A stretch of 64,000 nucleotides of DNA. Origin: Muricauda sp. SCSIO 64092 (GTDB taxonomy: Bacteria > Bacteroidota > Bacteroidia > Flavobacteriales > Flavobacteriaceae). Every line of letters begins with the position of its first letter. Within the stretch, counting starts at the first letter, position 1. The notes beneath the pieces are model-generated. The model had not been told where the DNA came from and ran no database searches. It saw only the letters and a program-made list of their open reading frames with translations. The position numbers and the translations under genes were made by a program. Where the stretch lies: contig NZ_CP095413.1 of NCBI RefSeq assembly GCF_023016285.1, forward strand, positions 1,488,001 through 1,552,000. The letters are read 5' to 3'. Below, one piece after another: positions 27,154 through 35,495 of the stretch.

Positions 27154-28423
27154 TAGCGTACTACGTCGATTGGATTGGTTGACGGTTTTCCTTTTTGCCC
27201 TGTTGGTATTTTTTGGTTGGATAAATATCTACAGTACTACACTGACTGAAAATGCCAATTCCATTTTTGATTTTTCCACCTTACACGGGAAACAGTTATT
27301 TTTTATTGGACTATCCCTTGCATCCATAGTCATCATCATGGCCTTGGAGAATAGCTTTTTTGAACGATTCTCCAGTTTATTCTACATTATCTCCTTGATA
27401 TTGTTGGCGGGGCTGTTCGTTTTCGGAAAAACGATTGCCGGGGCAACCTCTTGGTACGACTTTGGCTTCTTTAATTTTCAGCCTTCGGAATTGGGGAAGC
27501 TTACGGCTGCATTGGCCCTGGCAAAATACCTGAGCGATATCCAGACGGATTTACGAAAAATCAAACACCAATGGTATGCCGTCTTAATTTTATTGGTTCC
27601 CATTGTCCTTATCCTGCCCCAACCCGACCCTGGAAGTGCTTTGGTCTATTTCTCACTTTTCTTTGTATTGTTTCGAGAAGGTCTACCATTGCAATACCTG
27701 GGCTTTGCCATTCTTTTGATCTTACTTTTCGTCTCTACTTTAATGTTTGGCGTAATCTGGGTAGGTATTGGCCTGGGCATCATTACTTCCGTGTTCTTTT
27801 TGTTCAAAAAACCAACCTTAAAGGTCCCTACACTGCCTTTGGTGTTGTTCCTGATTTGCTGTATGGGCGTTTCCCTCTCGGTAAATTTTGTGTACAATAA
27901 TGTCTTTGAACAGCGACATAGAGATCGCTTTAGTTTGTGGCTTGGATTGGAGAAGGACCCCATTCGATTGGAGCAAATCAAAAAAACCATAGGGTATAAT
28001 ACCTATCAGGCAGAAAAAGCCATAGAATCGGGCGGGTTTATTGGAAAAGGCTTTTTGGAGGGCACGCGTACCAAAGGGGATTTTGTCCCCGAACAGCATA
28101 CAGATTATATCTTTAGTTCCGTAGGAGAGGAATGGGGCTTTATGGGTACCACTTTCATAGTACTTTTGTTCTCACTTTTCTTTCTTAGGTTGATTCATCT
28201 TGCGGAGCGGCAAAAAAGGAGCTTTAACCGAATGTACGGTTATGGGGTCATTTCCATCTTATTGATACACTATTTCGTGAATATTGGAATGGTTATCGGA
28301 TTGTTACCTACCATTGGTATTCCCTTGCCTTTTTTTAGTTATGGCGGTTCCGGCCTGATCTTTTTTACAGCGATGCTCTTTATTTTTTTGAAGTTTGATG
28401 CCGCTCGATTGAGTGAAATCTAA
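27137..28423 (+). CDS. rodA: Rod shape-determining glycosyltransferase RodA
   Basis: SEDS-family peptidoglycan polymerase partner of PBP2. The 428-residue protein has about ten membrane helices. Conserved segments include FNFQPSELGKL, PQPDPGSALV, the large-loop EQHTDYIFSSVGEEWGF (with the catalytic-type Asp) and GIPLPFFSYGGSGL near the end. It ends the elongasome operon and meets a convergent nuclease gene with a 4-base overlap. Confidence 0.96.
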   Translation: MSMSGSSVLRRLDWLTVFLFALLVFFGWINIYSTTLTENANSIFDFSTLHGKQLFFIGLSLASIVIIMALENSFFERFSSLFYIISLILLAGLFVFGKTIAGATSWYDFGFFNFQPSELGKLTAALALAKYLSDIQTDLRKIKHQWYAVLILLVPIVLILPQPDPGSALVYFSLFFVLFREGLPLQYLGFAILLILLFVSTLMFGVIWVGIGLGIITSVFFLFKKPTLKVPTLPLVLFLICCMGVSLSVNFVYNNVFEQRHRDRFSLWLGLEKDPIRLEQIKKTIGYNTYQAEKAIESGGFIGKGFLEGTRTKGDFVPEQHTDYIFSSVGEEWGFMGTTFIVLLFSLFFLRLIHLAERQKRSFNRMYGYGVISILLIHYFVNIGMVIGLLPTIGIPLPFFSYGGSGLIFFTAMLFIFLKFDAARLSEI

Positions 28424-29229
28424 AACGCCCCCTTCCACGAACCTACTTCTTCTTCAATAGTTTTTTCCTCCGCATCTTCAAGTTTATAAAAGAAATCCAA
28501 CCCTGTAGCCTCTTCCACAGCATCAACGGAAACCAAAAAATGGGACAAGGGTTCGTCACTTTGCCGATTGGGCATCAAAAAAGCCAAAACGTGGTATGAA
28601 TTCCCCTGCTTTTGAAAAACTATTTTATAAAACATCCTGGGAACGTCCACATCCTCCATCCCTATTTCCATTAATCCGTCCTCCAAAACACCACCGGTAA
28701 TCACATACAGGGTACCGTACGCTTTGCACCACCGGCGAATCTGCATCTCCAACCTATTCCAGACCCCAGCATTAAAATCACGGTCCTGTGGACTTATATT
28801 ACTGGTGTAGAACGTCTCATTATAGGCATGTTCCGAAAACCTGCGATCACCTGCCGGACAAAGATGTCCGCGATCATAACCGGAACCCTTGTAGTTTTTC
28901 CAGTCGGCGGACTTGGTCCTTACTTTTGGATCTTCAATAAAATAAGGACGGTCCCGGTCATCATAGGTCAGATGCTCTTTTTTTAACATATAGGCTAACC
29001 ACTCCGCCTGCTCATGGGGTTCACTATAGGAAAGCACGTAATGATCGTGTACCACAATATGGTTATACGTTGAACTGGGGACCAATGCTTCATCAAAAGG
29101 AAAATCCACATTGGTCGTCAAAGGCTCTGGATATTGATTTGGAGTGTAGAAGTTTTCAAAAAGCCAAAATCCTATAATACAAGCCAACATTAAAATGGTA
29201 TAGGTCCATCTGCTTCTACGTATTTTCAT
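28420..29229 (-). CDS. Membrane-anchored DNA/RNA non-specific endonuclease
   Basis: A NUC1-family sugar-non-specific nuclease (beta-beta-alpha-metal fold). The catalytic DRGH motif is in GYDRGHLCPAGDRRFS, followed by the metal-binding Asn segment FYTSNISPQDRDFNAGVWNRLE. The N-terminus has a charged stretch and one membrane helix (WTYTILMLACIIGFWLF), so the enzyme is probably tethered with the catalytic domain outside the cytoplasm. An ATG ten codons upstream (29259) is possible; 29229 (MKIRRSRW) gives a better signal-anchor. Possible roles are nutrient DNA degradation or removal of extracellular DNA. Confidence 0.88.
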   Translation of the reverse strand: MKIRRSRWTYTILMLACIIGFWLFENFYTPNQYPEPLTTNVDFPFDEALVPSSTYNHIVVHDHYVLSYSEPHEQAEWLAYMLKKEHLTYDDRDRPYFIEDPKVRTKSADWKNYKGSGYDRGHLCPAGDRRFSEHAYNETFYTSNISPQDRDFNAGVWNRLEMQIRRWCKAYGTLYVITGGVLEDGLMEIGMEDVDVPRMFYKIVFQKQGNSYHVLAFLMPNRQSDEPLSHFLVSVDAVEEATGLDFFYKLEDAEEKTIEEEVGSWKGAF

Positions 29230-29271
29230 TTGTATTGCCCGTTCGATTTTGAATTCCAAAGTAATGGAATT

Positions 29272-29301
29272 TTGCCCATTACATACCTACCCGTACTTTT
29301 G
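29272..29301 (+). promoter_or_regulatory. Promoter of the Sua5 gene
   Basis: TTG (29272-29274), a 19-base spacer and TACTTTTG (29294-29301) give an exact flavobacterial promoter. Transcription would begin near 29306, leaving a leader of about 10 bases before the GTG start. Confidence 0.75.
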
Positions 29302-29315
29302 CCAAAATTTAGGCC

Positions 29316-30296
29316 GTGGCGCAGATCACCAAAAAAATTGAACTTGCCAAAGCATTTTTGGATGCCGAAGAACTTGTGGCCATACCTACGGAAACAGTTT
29401 ATGGTCTGGCCGCCAAGGGAGTCTCAACAAAGGCATTGAAAAAGATTTTCGAAGCCAAGGAGAGACCCATAAACAATCCCTTGATACTCCATTTCAAGGA
29501 TATAAAGTCCATTGCCCCCTTTGTTTCTGAGCTTACTGAAGAAATCCACACCTTGGCGGAACACTTTTGGCCCGGTCCCCTAACCTTGCTTTTGCCCAAA
29601 TCCTCACAGGTCCCAGAAATTGTTACGGCAGGATTGGAACGAGTGGCCGTGCGGATACCAAACCATTCCAAAACATTGGAATTATTGGCGTTGCTCGATT
29701 ACCCCCTGGCTGCACCAAGCGCAAATCCTTCTGGATACATTAGTCCCACGCGTCCAAAACATGTGGAAAGACTCCTGGGGAACAAGATACCCTTAATTTT
29801 GGATGGAGGCCCTTGCGACAGTGGCATTGAGTCCACCATTTTAGGTTGGGAAGGAAACACTCCCGTAATCTACAGACAGGGAGGGATTCCTATGGAAGAC
29901 ATTGAAAAGGTATTGGGGCGTAAACCACGGATACATCAAAAGTCCGAGGTACTACATACGCCGGGAATGTCATTGTCCCATTATGCCCCCAATACGAAGA
30001 CCATTGTGACCAAAGATATTTTGGAGCATTTACAACACTATCATGATCGTGACCAAAAGGTGGGATTGATTTCTTTTCAAAAGCATCCTATGGCCCAGAA
30101 ATCCATTGCAAAGGAAATTGTACTGTCCAAAGACGGCGATTTGGAAGAGATGGCCAGAAAAATATACGACGCCATGCATCAACTGGATAGCTTAGGCTTG
30201 GATGTTTTGATCATTGAAACTGCGCCGGAGAAAGGAATTGGAAATGCAATCAACGACCGTTTATACCGATCTGCCTCCATAAACAAGGACAACTAA
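29316..30296 (+). CDS. L-threonylcarbamoyladenylate synthase (Sua5 type)
   Basis: Makes threonylcarbamoyl-AMP for t6A37 modification of ANN-decoding tRNAs. The YrdC/TsaC domain shows the PTETVYGLAAKG motif near residue 25, KERPINNPLILH, and APSANPSGYISPT. With 326 residues it has the extra C-terminal Sua5 domain (HTPGMSLSHYAPNTK linker, then a Rossmann-like end). Start is GTG 29316, supported by the promoter just upstream; no in-frame ATG lies before the conserved core. Confidence 0.94.
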   Translation: MAQITKKIELAKAFLDAEELVAIPTETVYGLAAKGVSTKALKKIFEAKERPINNPLILHFKDIKSIAPFVSELTEEIHTLAEHFWPGPLTLLLPKSSQVPEIVTAGLERVAVRIPNHSKTLELLALLDYPLAAPSANPSGYISPTRPKHVERLLGNKIPLILDGGPCDSGIESTILGWEGNTPVIYRQGGIPMEDIEKVLGRKPRIHQKSEVLHTPGMSLSHYAPNTKTIVTKDILEHLQHYHDRDQKVGLISFQKHPMAQKSIAKEIVLSKDGDLEEMARKIYDAMHQLDSLGLDVLIIETAPEKGIGNAINDRLYRSASINKDN

Positions 30297-30321
30297 AAAA
30301 CCCTCCACATACGGGAAGGTT
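30294..30321 (-). terminator. Terminator after the tail-specific protease
   Basis: On the minus strand AACCTTCC / GGAGGGTT form an 8-pair stem with one G-T type mismatch and a 7-base loop, followed by a run of T (TTTTTTAG overlapping the stem end). It lies 27 bases after the protease stop and overlaps the end of the convergent Sua5 gene. Confidence 0.65.
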
Positions 30322-30347
30322 TCCATTCTATTTCGTATTCTTAAAAA

Positions 30348-32552
30348 TTATCCTTTTACGCTTGCCAATTTTGCGTTCTCCTTTTTTAGGGCATTCAACT
30401 TTAAGTCTTGAAGTACATTTATGGCTTCCTCCACATAAACGTCCTTGGCCAAATCCTGGTGCCAACGGTCACGTTTTTCCCTTAGGACGGGATCTTGAGT
30501 GAACAATTCGCGCTCATACCGCAACGACTCAAAAGTCAATTTTGAATCGTACTCTGATAAGGTCTTGAAATAATTGGATTTTTCCTTGTTCTTTTCTTGT
30601 CTTGAGGCATAAGTATCGTAGTTTAGGGAAACCACGGACTCATCCTGTTGTTCCTTTAACCATTTGGCATTTTCTTCAATAAGCTTTACCTGGGGGTTTT
30701 TGGCCAAGCGGGCCTGACTTTTTGCAATGGTCTCCTCATAATCAATATAACCATCCCAAGTTTGGTAGTCCGCAGGGGAAATTTTATCCCATCCCAAAGG
30801 ATTTTCCTGATCCCGTTCCCCTAAATCAATATAGCTGTAACGGTCTGGCACCACAATGTCGCTCTTTACACCTTCCAATTGTGTGGAACCCCCATTGATC
30901 CTATAAAATTTTTGGGTCGTAATTTTTATAGCTCCCAGGTCACCGTGCTCATTGCTGCGAACAATATTATCCAATGGTATTACATTTTGGACAGTTCCCT
31001 TACCAAAGGTCTGTTTACTTCCCAAGACCACTGCCCTTTTGTAATCCTGCATGGCAGCTGCCAAAATTTCAGAGGCGGAAGCCGATAGTTCATTGACCAG
31101 AATCACCAGGGGACCATCCCATTGAATACGTTCGTCCTTGTCTTCATGAACCTCTTTTCCCTGTCCGGAAGAACGTACCTGGACGATAGGCCCATCTTTG
31201 ATGAACAATCCTGCCATCTCAACAACTGTCTTCAATGAGCCGCCACCGTTGTCCCTTAGGTCCAATATGAGTCCTTCCATACCGGCCTGCTTTAATCGCT
31301 CAACTTCCCTGGCGACATCGGTAGCCGCGTTGCGTTCCGTATAGTCATCAAAATCCACATAGAATTTGGGCAAGTGGATCAAACCGAACTTTCTATCATC
31401 TTGACGTACTGTTGCTGATTTTGCATAAGACTCCTCCAATTCCACAACATCCCGGGTAATGGAGACCACATCTATGGTTCCATCCACCTTTCTGACCGTT
31501 AAATCCACAATGGTTCCCTTGGGGCCTTTGATCAGTTTAATGGCATCATCCAAACGCATTCCCACAATATTTATGGGTTCCTCGCCAGCTTGGCCTACTT
31601 TTAGGATTTCGTCCCCTACCTCCAAACTTTTGTCCCGCCAAACCGGTCCTCCAGAAATAACCTCAACAATTCTGGCACCTTCAGGCTTTTTCTGGAGACG
31701 CGCACCGATTCCCTCAAATTTACCGGACATGCTAATATCAAACCTATCTTTCTCTTCCGGGGCAAAGTAAAAGGTATGCGGGTCAAACTCATCCACAATG
31801 GTGTTGATGTACTGTACGAACCAATCCTTGCGCTCTAAATCGTTTACAAAATCAAAGAATTCGTCCAACGTATTTTTTGTGCTTTCCCTGGCTGCTTCCT
31901 CTACTTCGGCCAAGGTCATGTTCTTCAATTCCTCTTTGGCGGGGTCCTTAAACTTGGTATCCACTTCAACACTTACCATATCCGGACCGACCTCATCGTC
32001 CTTTCCGCCGGAAATTGCGCTTTTTCTAACCTTGATTTTATTGTCATAAATACCCAAGGCATTATATTTCAACTGCTTCCTCCATCGCTCTTTGAGCTCT
32101 TTTCTGTTCTTGGCATAGGGAACTTCAGCATAGTCTATATTGATGTCCTCATCCTTTTTGAAATCAAAGGGACTTTCCAATACTTCGGCATATATACCCT
32201 TGGCCTCATCCATACGCTTCATCAAACGTTGATGCACAAGATTGAAAAAGGTGATGTCGGTATTTTTTATTTGGTCATCGATTTGATACTTATACTTCTC
32301 AAATTCCTCAATATCACCTTTTAAGAAATAGCGCTTGGTAGGGTCAAGGATATCAATGAAATCAACAAAAACGTTTGCCGAGAACTTATCATTGATGTTT
32401 TTAGGTTCATAATGCCCCCTTTCCAGCACATAGGTGATCAAATCCAACAATAATCTGTCCTTATCATTGGTCTCAAAAGATTTATTGGTAAAACTGCAAG
32501 AGGCTACAGCTATAAGGATGACCAAAAAGCCAAGTACAAAATTCTTCTTCAT
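30348..32552 (-). CDS. prc: Carboxy-terminal processing (tail-specific) protease
   Basis: Periplasmic S41-family protease of the Prc/Tsp type, 734 residues. Lipoprotein-like signal (VASCS, Cys19). A long N-terminal helical domain leads to a PDZ domain (GIGARLQKKPEGARIVEVISGGPV, in which the short GIGARL core is diagnostic). The catalytic Ser is in NELSASASEI and the Lys base in QTFGKGTVQN. The C-terminal DUF3340-type region (TQDPVLREKRDRWHQDLAKD) is as in E. coli Prc. It degrades or matures envelope proteins. Divergent from surE across a 195-base gap in which I see no clear promoter. Confidence 0.94.
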   Translation of the reverse strand: MKKNFVLGFLVILIAVASCSFTNKSFETNDKDRLLLDLITYVLERGHYEPKNINDKFSANVFVDFIDILDPTKRYFLKGDIEEFEKYKYQIDDQIKNTDITFFNLVHQRLMKRMDEAKGIYAEVLESPFDFKKDEDINIDYAEVPYAKNRKELKERWRKQLKYNALGIYDNKIKVRKSAISGGKDDEVGPDMVSVEVDTKFKDPAKEELKNMTLAEVEEAARESTKNTLDEFFDFVNDLERKDWFVQYINTIVDEFDPHTFYFAPEEKDRFDISMSGKFEGIGARLQKKPEGARIVEVISGGPVWRDKSLEVGDEILKVGQAGEEPINIVGMRLDDAIKLIKGPKGTIVDLTVRKVDGTIDVVSITRDVVELEESYAKSATVRQDDRKFGLIHLPKFYVDFDDYTERNAATDVAREVERLKQAGMEGLILDLRDNGGGSLKTVVEMAGLFIKDGPIVQVRSSGQGKEVHEDKDERIQWDGPLVILVNELSASASEILAAAMQDYKRAVVLGSKQTFGKGTVQNVIPLDNIVRSNEHGDLGAIKITTQKFYRINGGSTQLEGVKSDIVVPDRYSYIDLGERDQENPLGWDKISPADYQTWDGYIDYEETIAKSQARLAKNPQVKLIEENAKWLKEQQDESVVSLNYDTYASRQEKNKEKSNYFKTLSEYDSKLTFESLRYERELFTQDPVLREKRDRWHQDLAKDVYVEEAINVLQDLKLNALKKENAKLASVKG

Positions 32553-32747
32553 AGGTATGGTTTTGGGACAATGATTTCATTAAAGTCTGGCACAATACCC
32601 AACTTACAATTGTTTCAATGTCTTATCAAACTTCTAAGATACTGAAAAAATCATGCCAGTTTCTGAGCCTTCGTTTAATTTTTTGTTAAACGGACGGGTC
32701 ACCCCATCCTAGTGAAAAACGTATTTTTACCACTTAAATTATGTTTA

Positions 32748-33527
32748 ATGGAAAAACCACTTATTTTGGTGACCAATGATGATGGCATTACGGCCCCTGG
32801 TCTACGAAATCTGATTCAGGTGATGAAGGAAATCGGAGAAGTGGTGGTCGTTGCCCCAGATAGTCCCCAATCCGGCATGGGCCATGCCATTACGGTGGAC
32901 AACACCCTATATTCCTCCAAAGTGGTGGTGGATAAGGAAAAAGGTGCGCCCCTGGAGTATTCCTGCAGTGGAACTCCCGCCGATTGTGTGAAACTGGCTT
33001 TACAGGAGCTATTGGACAGGCGACCGAATATTGTGGTCAGTGGTATTAACCATGGTTCCAATTCTTCCATTAACGTTATTTACTCAGGCACCATGAGCGC
33101 TGCGATCGAAGCCGGTATCGAAGGGATTCCCGCCATTGGCTTTTCACTTTGTGATTACTCCTGGAATGCCGATTTCAGTGGATGCCACAAGGCCATAAAA
33201 AAAATAACCTGCGAAGCCCTGGAACAGGGATTGCCCAAAGGAACGGTGCTTAATGTGAATATTCCCAAAACGGATGGCAAATCCCCAAAGGGAATTAAGA
33301 TCTGCCGACAGGCAAGGGCAAACTGGAAGGAGAAATTTGATAAACGTATCAGCCCCAATGGAAAGGAATACTATTGGCTCACAGGGGAATTTGAATTATT
33401 GGACAAGGGGGAGGATACCGATATCCATGCGTTGAGGAACGGCTTTGTTTCCGTTGTTCCCACCCAATTCGATTTAACCGCCCACCATACCATTCATCAA
33501 TTAAACAACTGGAATTTAAATGAATAG
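32748..33527 (+). CDS. surE: 5'/3'-nucleotidase SurE
   Basis: Survival protein SurE, a metal-dependent nucleoside monophosphate phosphatase. The acidic DD metal site is in LVTNDDGITAPG at the N-terminus, and GINHGSNSSINVIYSGTM carries the other ligands. A GTG 12 codons upstream keeps the frame open, but ATG 32748 (MEKPLILVTNDDG) matches the family start. The 3' end overlaps the next gene by 8 bases; it heads a five-gene packed unit that includes lpxB and comEC. Confidence 0.95.
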   Translation: MEKPLILVTNDDGITAPGLRNLIQVMKEIGEVVVVAPDSPQSGMGHAITVDNTLYSSKVVVDKEKGAPLEYSCSGTPADCVKLALQELLDRRPNIVVSGINHGSNSSINVIYSGTMSAAIEAGIEGIPAIGFSLCDYSWNADFSGCHKAIKKITCEALEQGLPKGTVLNVNIPKTDGKSPKGIKICRQARANWKEKFDKRISPNGKEYYWLTGEFELLDKGEDTDIHALRNGFVSVVPTQFDLTAHHTIHQLNNWNLNE

Positions 33528-33807
33528 CAGAAAAAAGGAAATTATCATCGGATTTTTGGTGGGTATTATTGCCAATACGTTTGGCACGCTTCTGTACATT
33601 CTTCTCTTCTCGGATTTGGGTATTGGCGAGACTTTTAAGGCAGCCTATGGACAAGGGCACCTGGGGAGTCTTCTTGCCTTGGGCGCCATTTTAAATTTGG
33701 TGGCTTTTTTTGGTTTTTTGCGAATTAAAAGGGATTTGAGGGCACGTGGTGTAATGATTGCGACTTTATTGACCGCATTGGTGATCCTTGTGTACAAATT
33801 CATTTAG
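33520..33807 (+). CDS. Small membrane protein, function unknown
   Basis: A 95-residue protein with three hydrophobic helices (about residues 8-28, 47-64 and 77-93) and a basic N-terminus. It overlaps surE by 8 bases and ends one base before lpxB, so it is translated with them. This small protein is commonly found between surE and lpxB in flavobacteria by my recollection. No motif suggests an enzyme; a role in envelope synthesis is inferred from neighbours only. Confidence 0.75.
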   Translation: MNSRKKEIIIGFLVGIIANTFGTLLYILLFSDLGIGETFKAAYGQGHLGSLLALGAILNLVAFFGFLRIKRDLRARGVMIATLLTALVILVYKFI

Positions 33808-33808
33808 C

Positions 33809-34918
33809 ATGAAATATTACATCATTGCCGGCGAAGCTTCCGGAGACCTGCACGGTTCCAACCTGATCAAGGCCTTAAAGAAATACGATGAGGCTGCCGA
33901 CATTCGCTGTTGGGGCGGTGACCTTATGCAGGAAGCTGGCGGGACCTTGGCAAAACACTACAAGGAAATGGCCTTTATGGGCTTTTTGGAAGTGTTGAAG
34001 AATATTTCCACCATCTTTAAGAACATTGCGTATTGTAAAGCCGATATCGATAAATTTAAGCCAGACGCCATTATTTTCATTGATTTTTCCGGTTTTAACT
34101 TAAGGATAGCAAAGTGGGCCAAGGAACGCAAGTACAAAACCAACTACTATATTTCCCCCCAAGTTTGGGCATCCCGTGAAGGAAGGGTAAAAAAAATTAA
34201 AAAATACATCGATGCCATGTACGTTATCCTTCCCTTTGAAAAAGCCTTTTATGCCAAACATGGTTTTGAGGTCAGCTTTGTAGGACATCCGCTCCTGGAT
34301 GCCATATCCAATGCCAAGGTTGAAGCATTCGATACGTTCTGCCATGCCCACCAATTGAATGGTAACCAACCCATAATCGCACTTCTACCGGGAAGCCGTA
34401 AGCAGGAGGTTGAAAAAATGCTGAATGTCATGCTTTCCATTGTACCGGATTTTCCCAACCATCAGTTTGTGATTGCGGGCGCCCCAAGTCTGGAGGACCA
34501 TTTTTATCAACGTTTTTTGGTCAAAAAAAATGTACGCTTCGTCTCCAAGCAAACCTATTCCCTATTGTCCCATTCCCATGCAGCACTTGTTACCAGTGGC
34601 ACGGCCACCTTGGAAACGGCCCTTTTTAAGGTACCACAAGTGGTCTGTTATAAAGGGAATTGGATTTCTTACCAAATTGCAAAACGAATCATAACGCTGA
34701 ACTATATCTCCTTGGTAAACTTAATTATGGATAAGGAAGTGGTGAAAGAACTGATTCAGGGTGATTTGACCACCAAAAACCTAAAAAAGGAGTTATCTCA
34801 AATCCTGGAAGTCCAAAAAAGGGAAGAAATACGTCAAGATTATGACGCTTTGATCAAAAAATTGGGAGGAACAGGCGCCAGCGAAAAGGTTGCCCAACTG
34901 ATTGTTCAAAATATGTAA
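33809..34918 (+). CDS. lpxB: Lipid-A-disaccharide synthase
   Basis: GT19 glycosyltransferase joining UDP-2,3-diacylglucosamine and lipid X to make the lipid A disaccharide. Signature segments: IIAGEASGDLHGSN at the N-terminus, MGFLEVL, IFIDFSGFNLRIAKWAK, YYISPQVWASREGRVKKIKK, and LLPGSRKQEVEKML. An upstream in-frame start at 33788 lies inside the previous gene; ATG 33809 begins exactly at the family N-terminus. Length 369 is normal. Confidence 0.96.
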   Translation: MKYYIIAGEASGDLHGSNLIKALKKYDEAADIRCWGGDLMQEAGGTLAKHYKEMAFMGFLEVLKNISTIFKNIAYCKADIDKFKPDAIIFIDFSGFNLRIAKWAKERKYKTNYYISPQVWASREGRVKKIKKYIDAMYVILPFEKAFYAKHGFEVSFVGHPLLDAISNAKVEAFDTFCHAHQLNGNQPIIALLPGSRKQEVEKMLNVMLSIVPDFPNHQFVIAGAPSLEDHFYQRFLVKKNVRFVSKQTYSLLSHSHAALVTSGTATLETALFKVPQVVCYKGNWISYQIAKRIITLNYISLVNLIMDKEVVKELIQGDLTTKNLKKELSQILEVQKREEIRQDYDALIKKLGGTGASEKVAQLIVQNM

Positions 34919-34949
34919 TTTTACATTCCAAGAAGAAATCCCGTCTTGG

Positions 34950-35495
34950 ATGCGTACCAAAACCCTTATTTCTGTATTTGCGTTCTTGATCCTTACCAGT
35001 TGTGTCGTAAGGAAAAAAACCACATATGGTAAAAAAAAGACCGTTACGGTGGAGGCAAAGGAGGGAGATACCATCACAAAACCTCCCACTAAAAAGAGAG
35101 TGGCCAAAAATAAAAAAGCGGATAGAGTGGTTGCCAAAGCCATGTCCTTTTCGGGAACACGCTATAAATTTGGAGGCACCACAAAAAAGGGGATGGACTG
35201 TTCCGGATTGGTTTATGTAACCCTAAAAGACAACAACATTAACTTTCCGAGGACGTCCCACCAAATGGCAGATGAGGGAAAAAGGATTCGGTTGAAAGAT
35301 GTGGAAAAGGGGGATTTGCTTTTTTTCAAGACATCGAAAAGCGGAAAACGCATCAACCATGTAGGCCTTGTGGTGGATGTTGATGGAGATGATATTCGAT
35401 TTATACATTCCACATCTTCCCGTGGGGTTATTGTATCTTCACTTCGGGAAGGATTTTGGAGCCATTCCTTTATAAAGGCCACCCGTATTCTATAA
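34950..35495 (+). CDS. NlpC/P60-family cell-wall peptidase lipoprotein
   Basis: C40 peptidase likely cleaving peptidoglycan stem peptides. Lipoprotein signal with lipobox LTSC (Cys18), then a very Lys-rich linker (residues 21-58), then the catalytic domain with Cys84 in GMDCSGLVYV, His137 in NHVGLVV and His153 in FIHSTSS. ATG 34950 is preferred over ATG 34902, since the latter would put 16 polar residues ahead of the signal and overlaps lpxB. The stop overlaps comEC by one base (TAATG). Confidence 0.9.
   Translation: MRTKTLISVFAFLILTSCVVRKKTTYGKKKTVTVEAKEGDTITKPPTKKRVAKNKKADRVVAKAMSFSGTRYKFGGTTKKGMDCSGLVYVTLKDNNINFPRTSHQMADEGKRIRLKDVEKGDLLFFKTSKSGKRINHVGLVVDVDGDDIRFIHSTSSRGVIVSSLREGFWSHSFIKATRIL

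Noticed and set aside
28420..29229. Phage or defence nuclease
   Set aside because: The NUC1-type enzyme is a single membrane-anchored gene beside housekeeping genes with no toxin partner, immunity gene or mobile-element marks.
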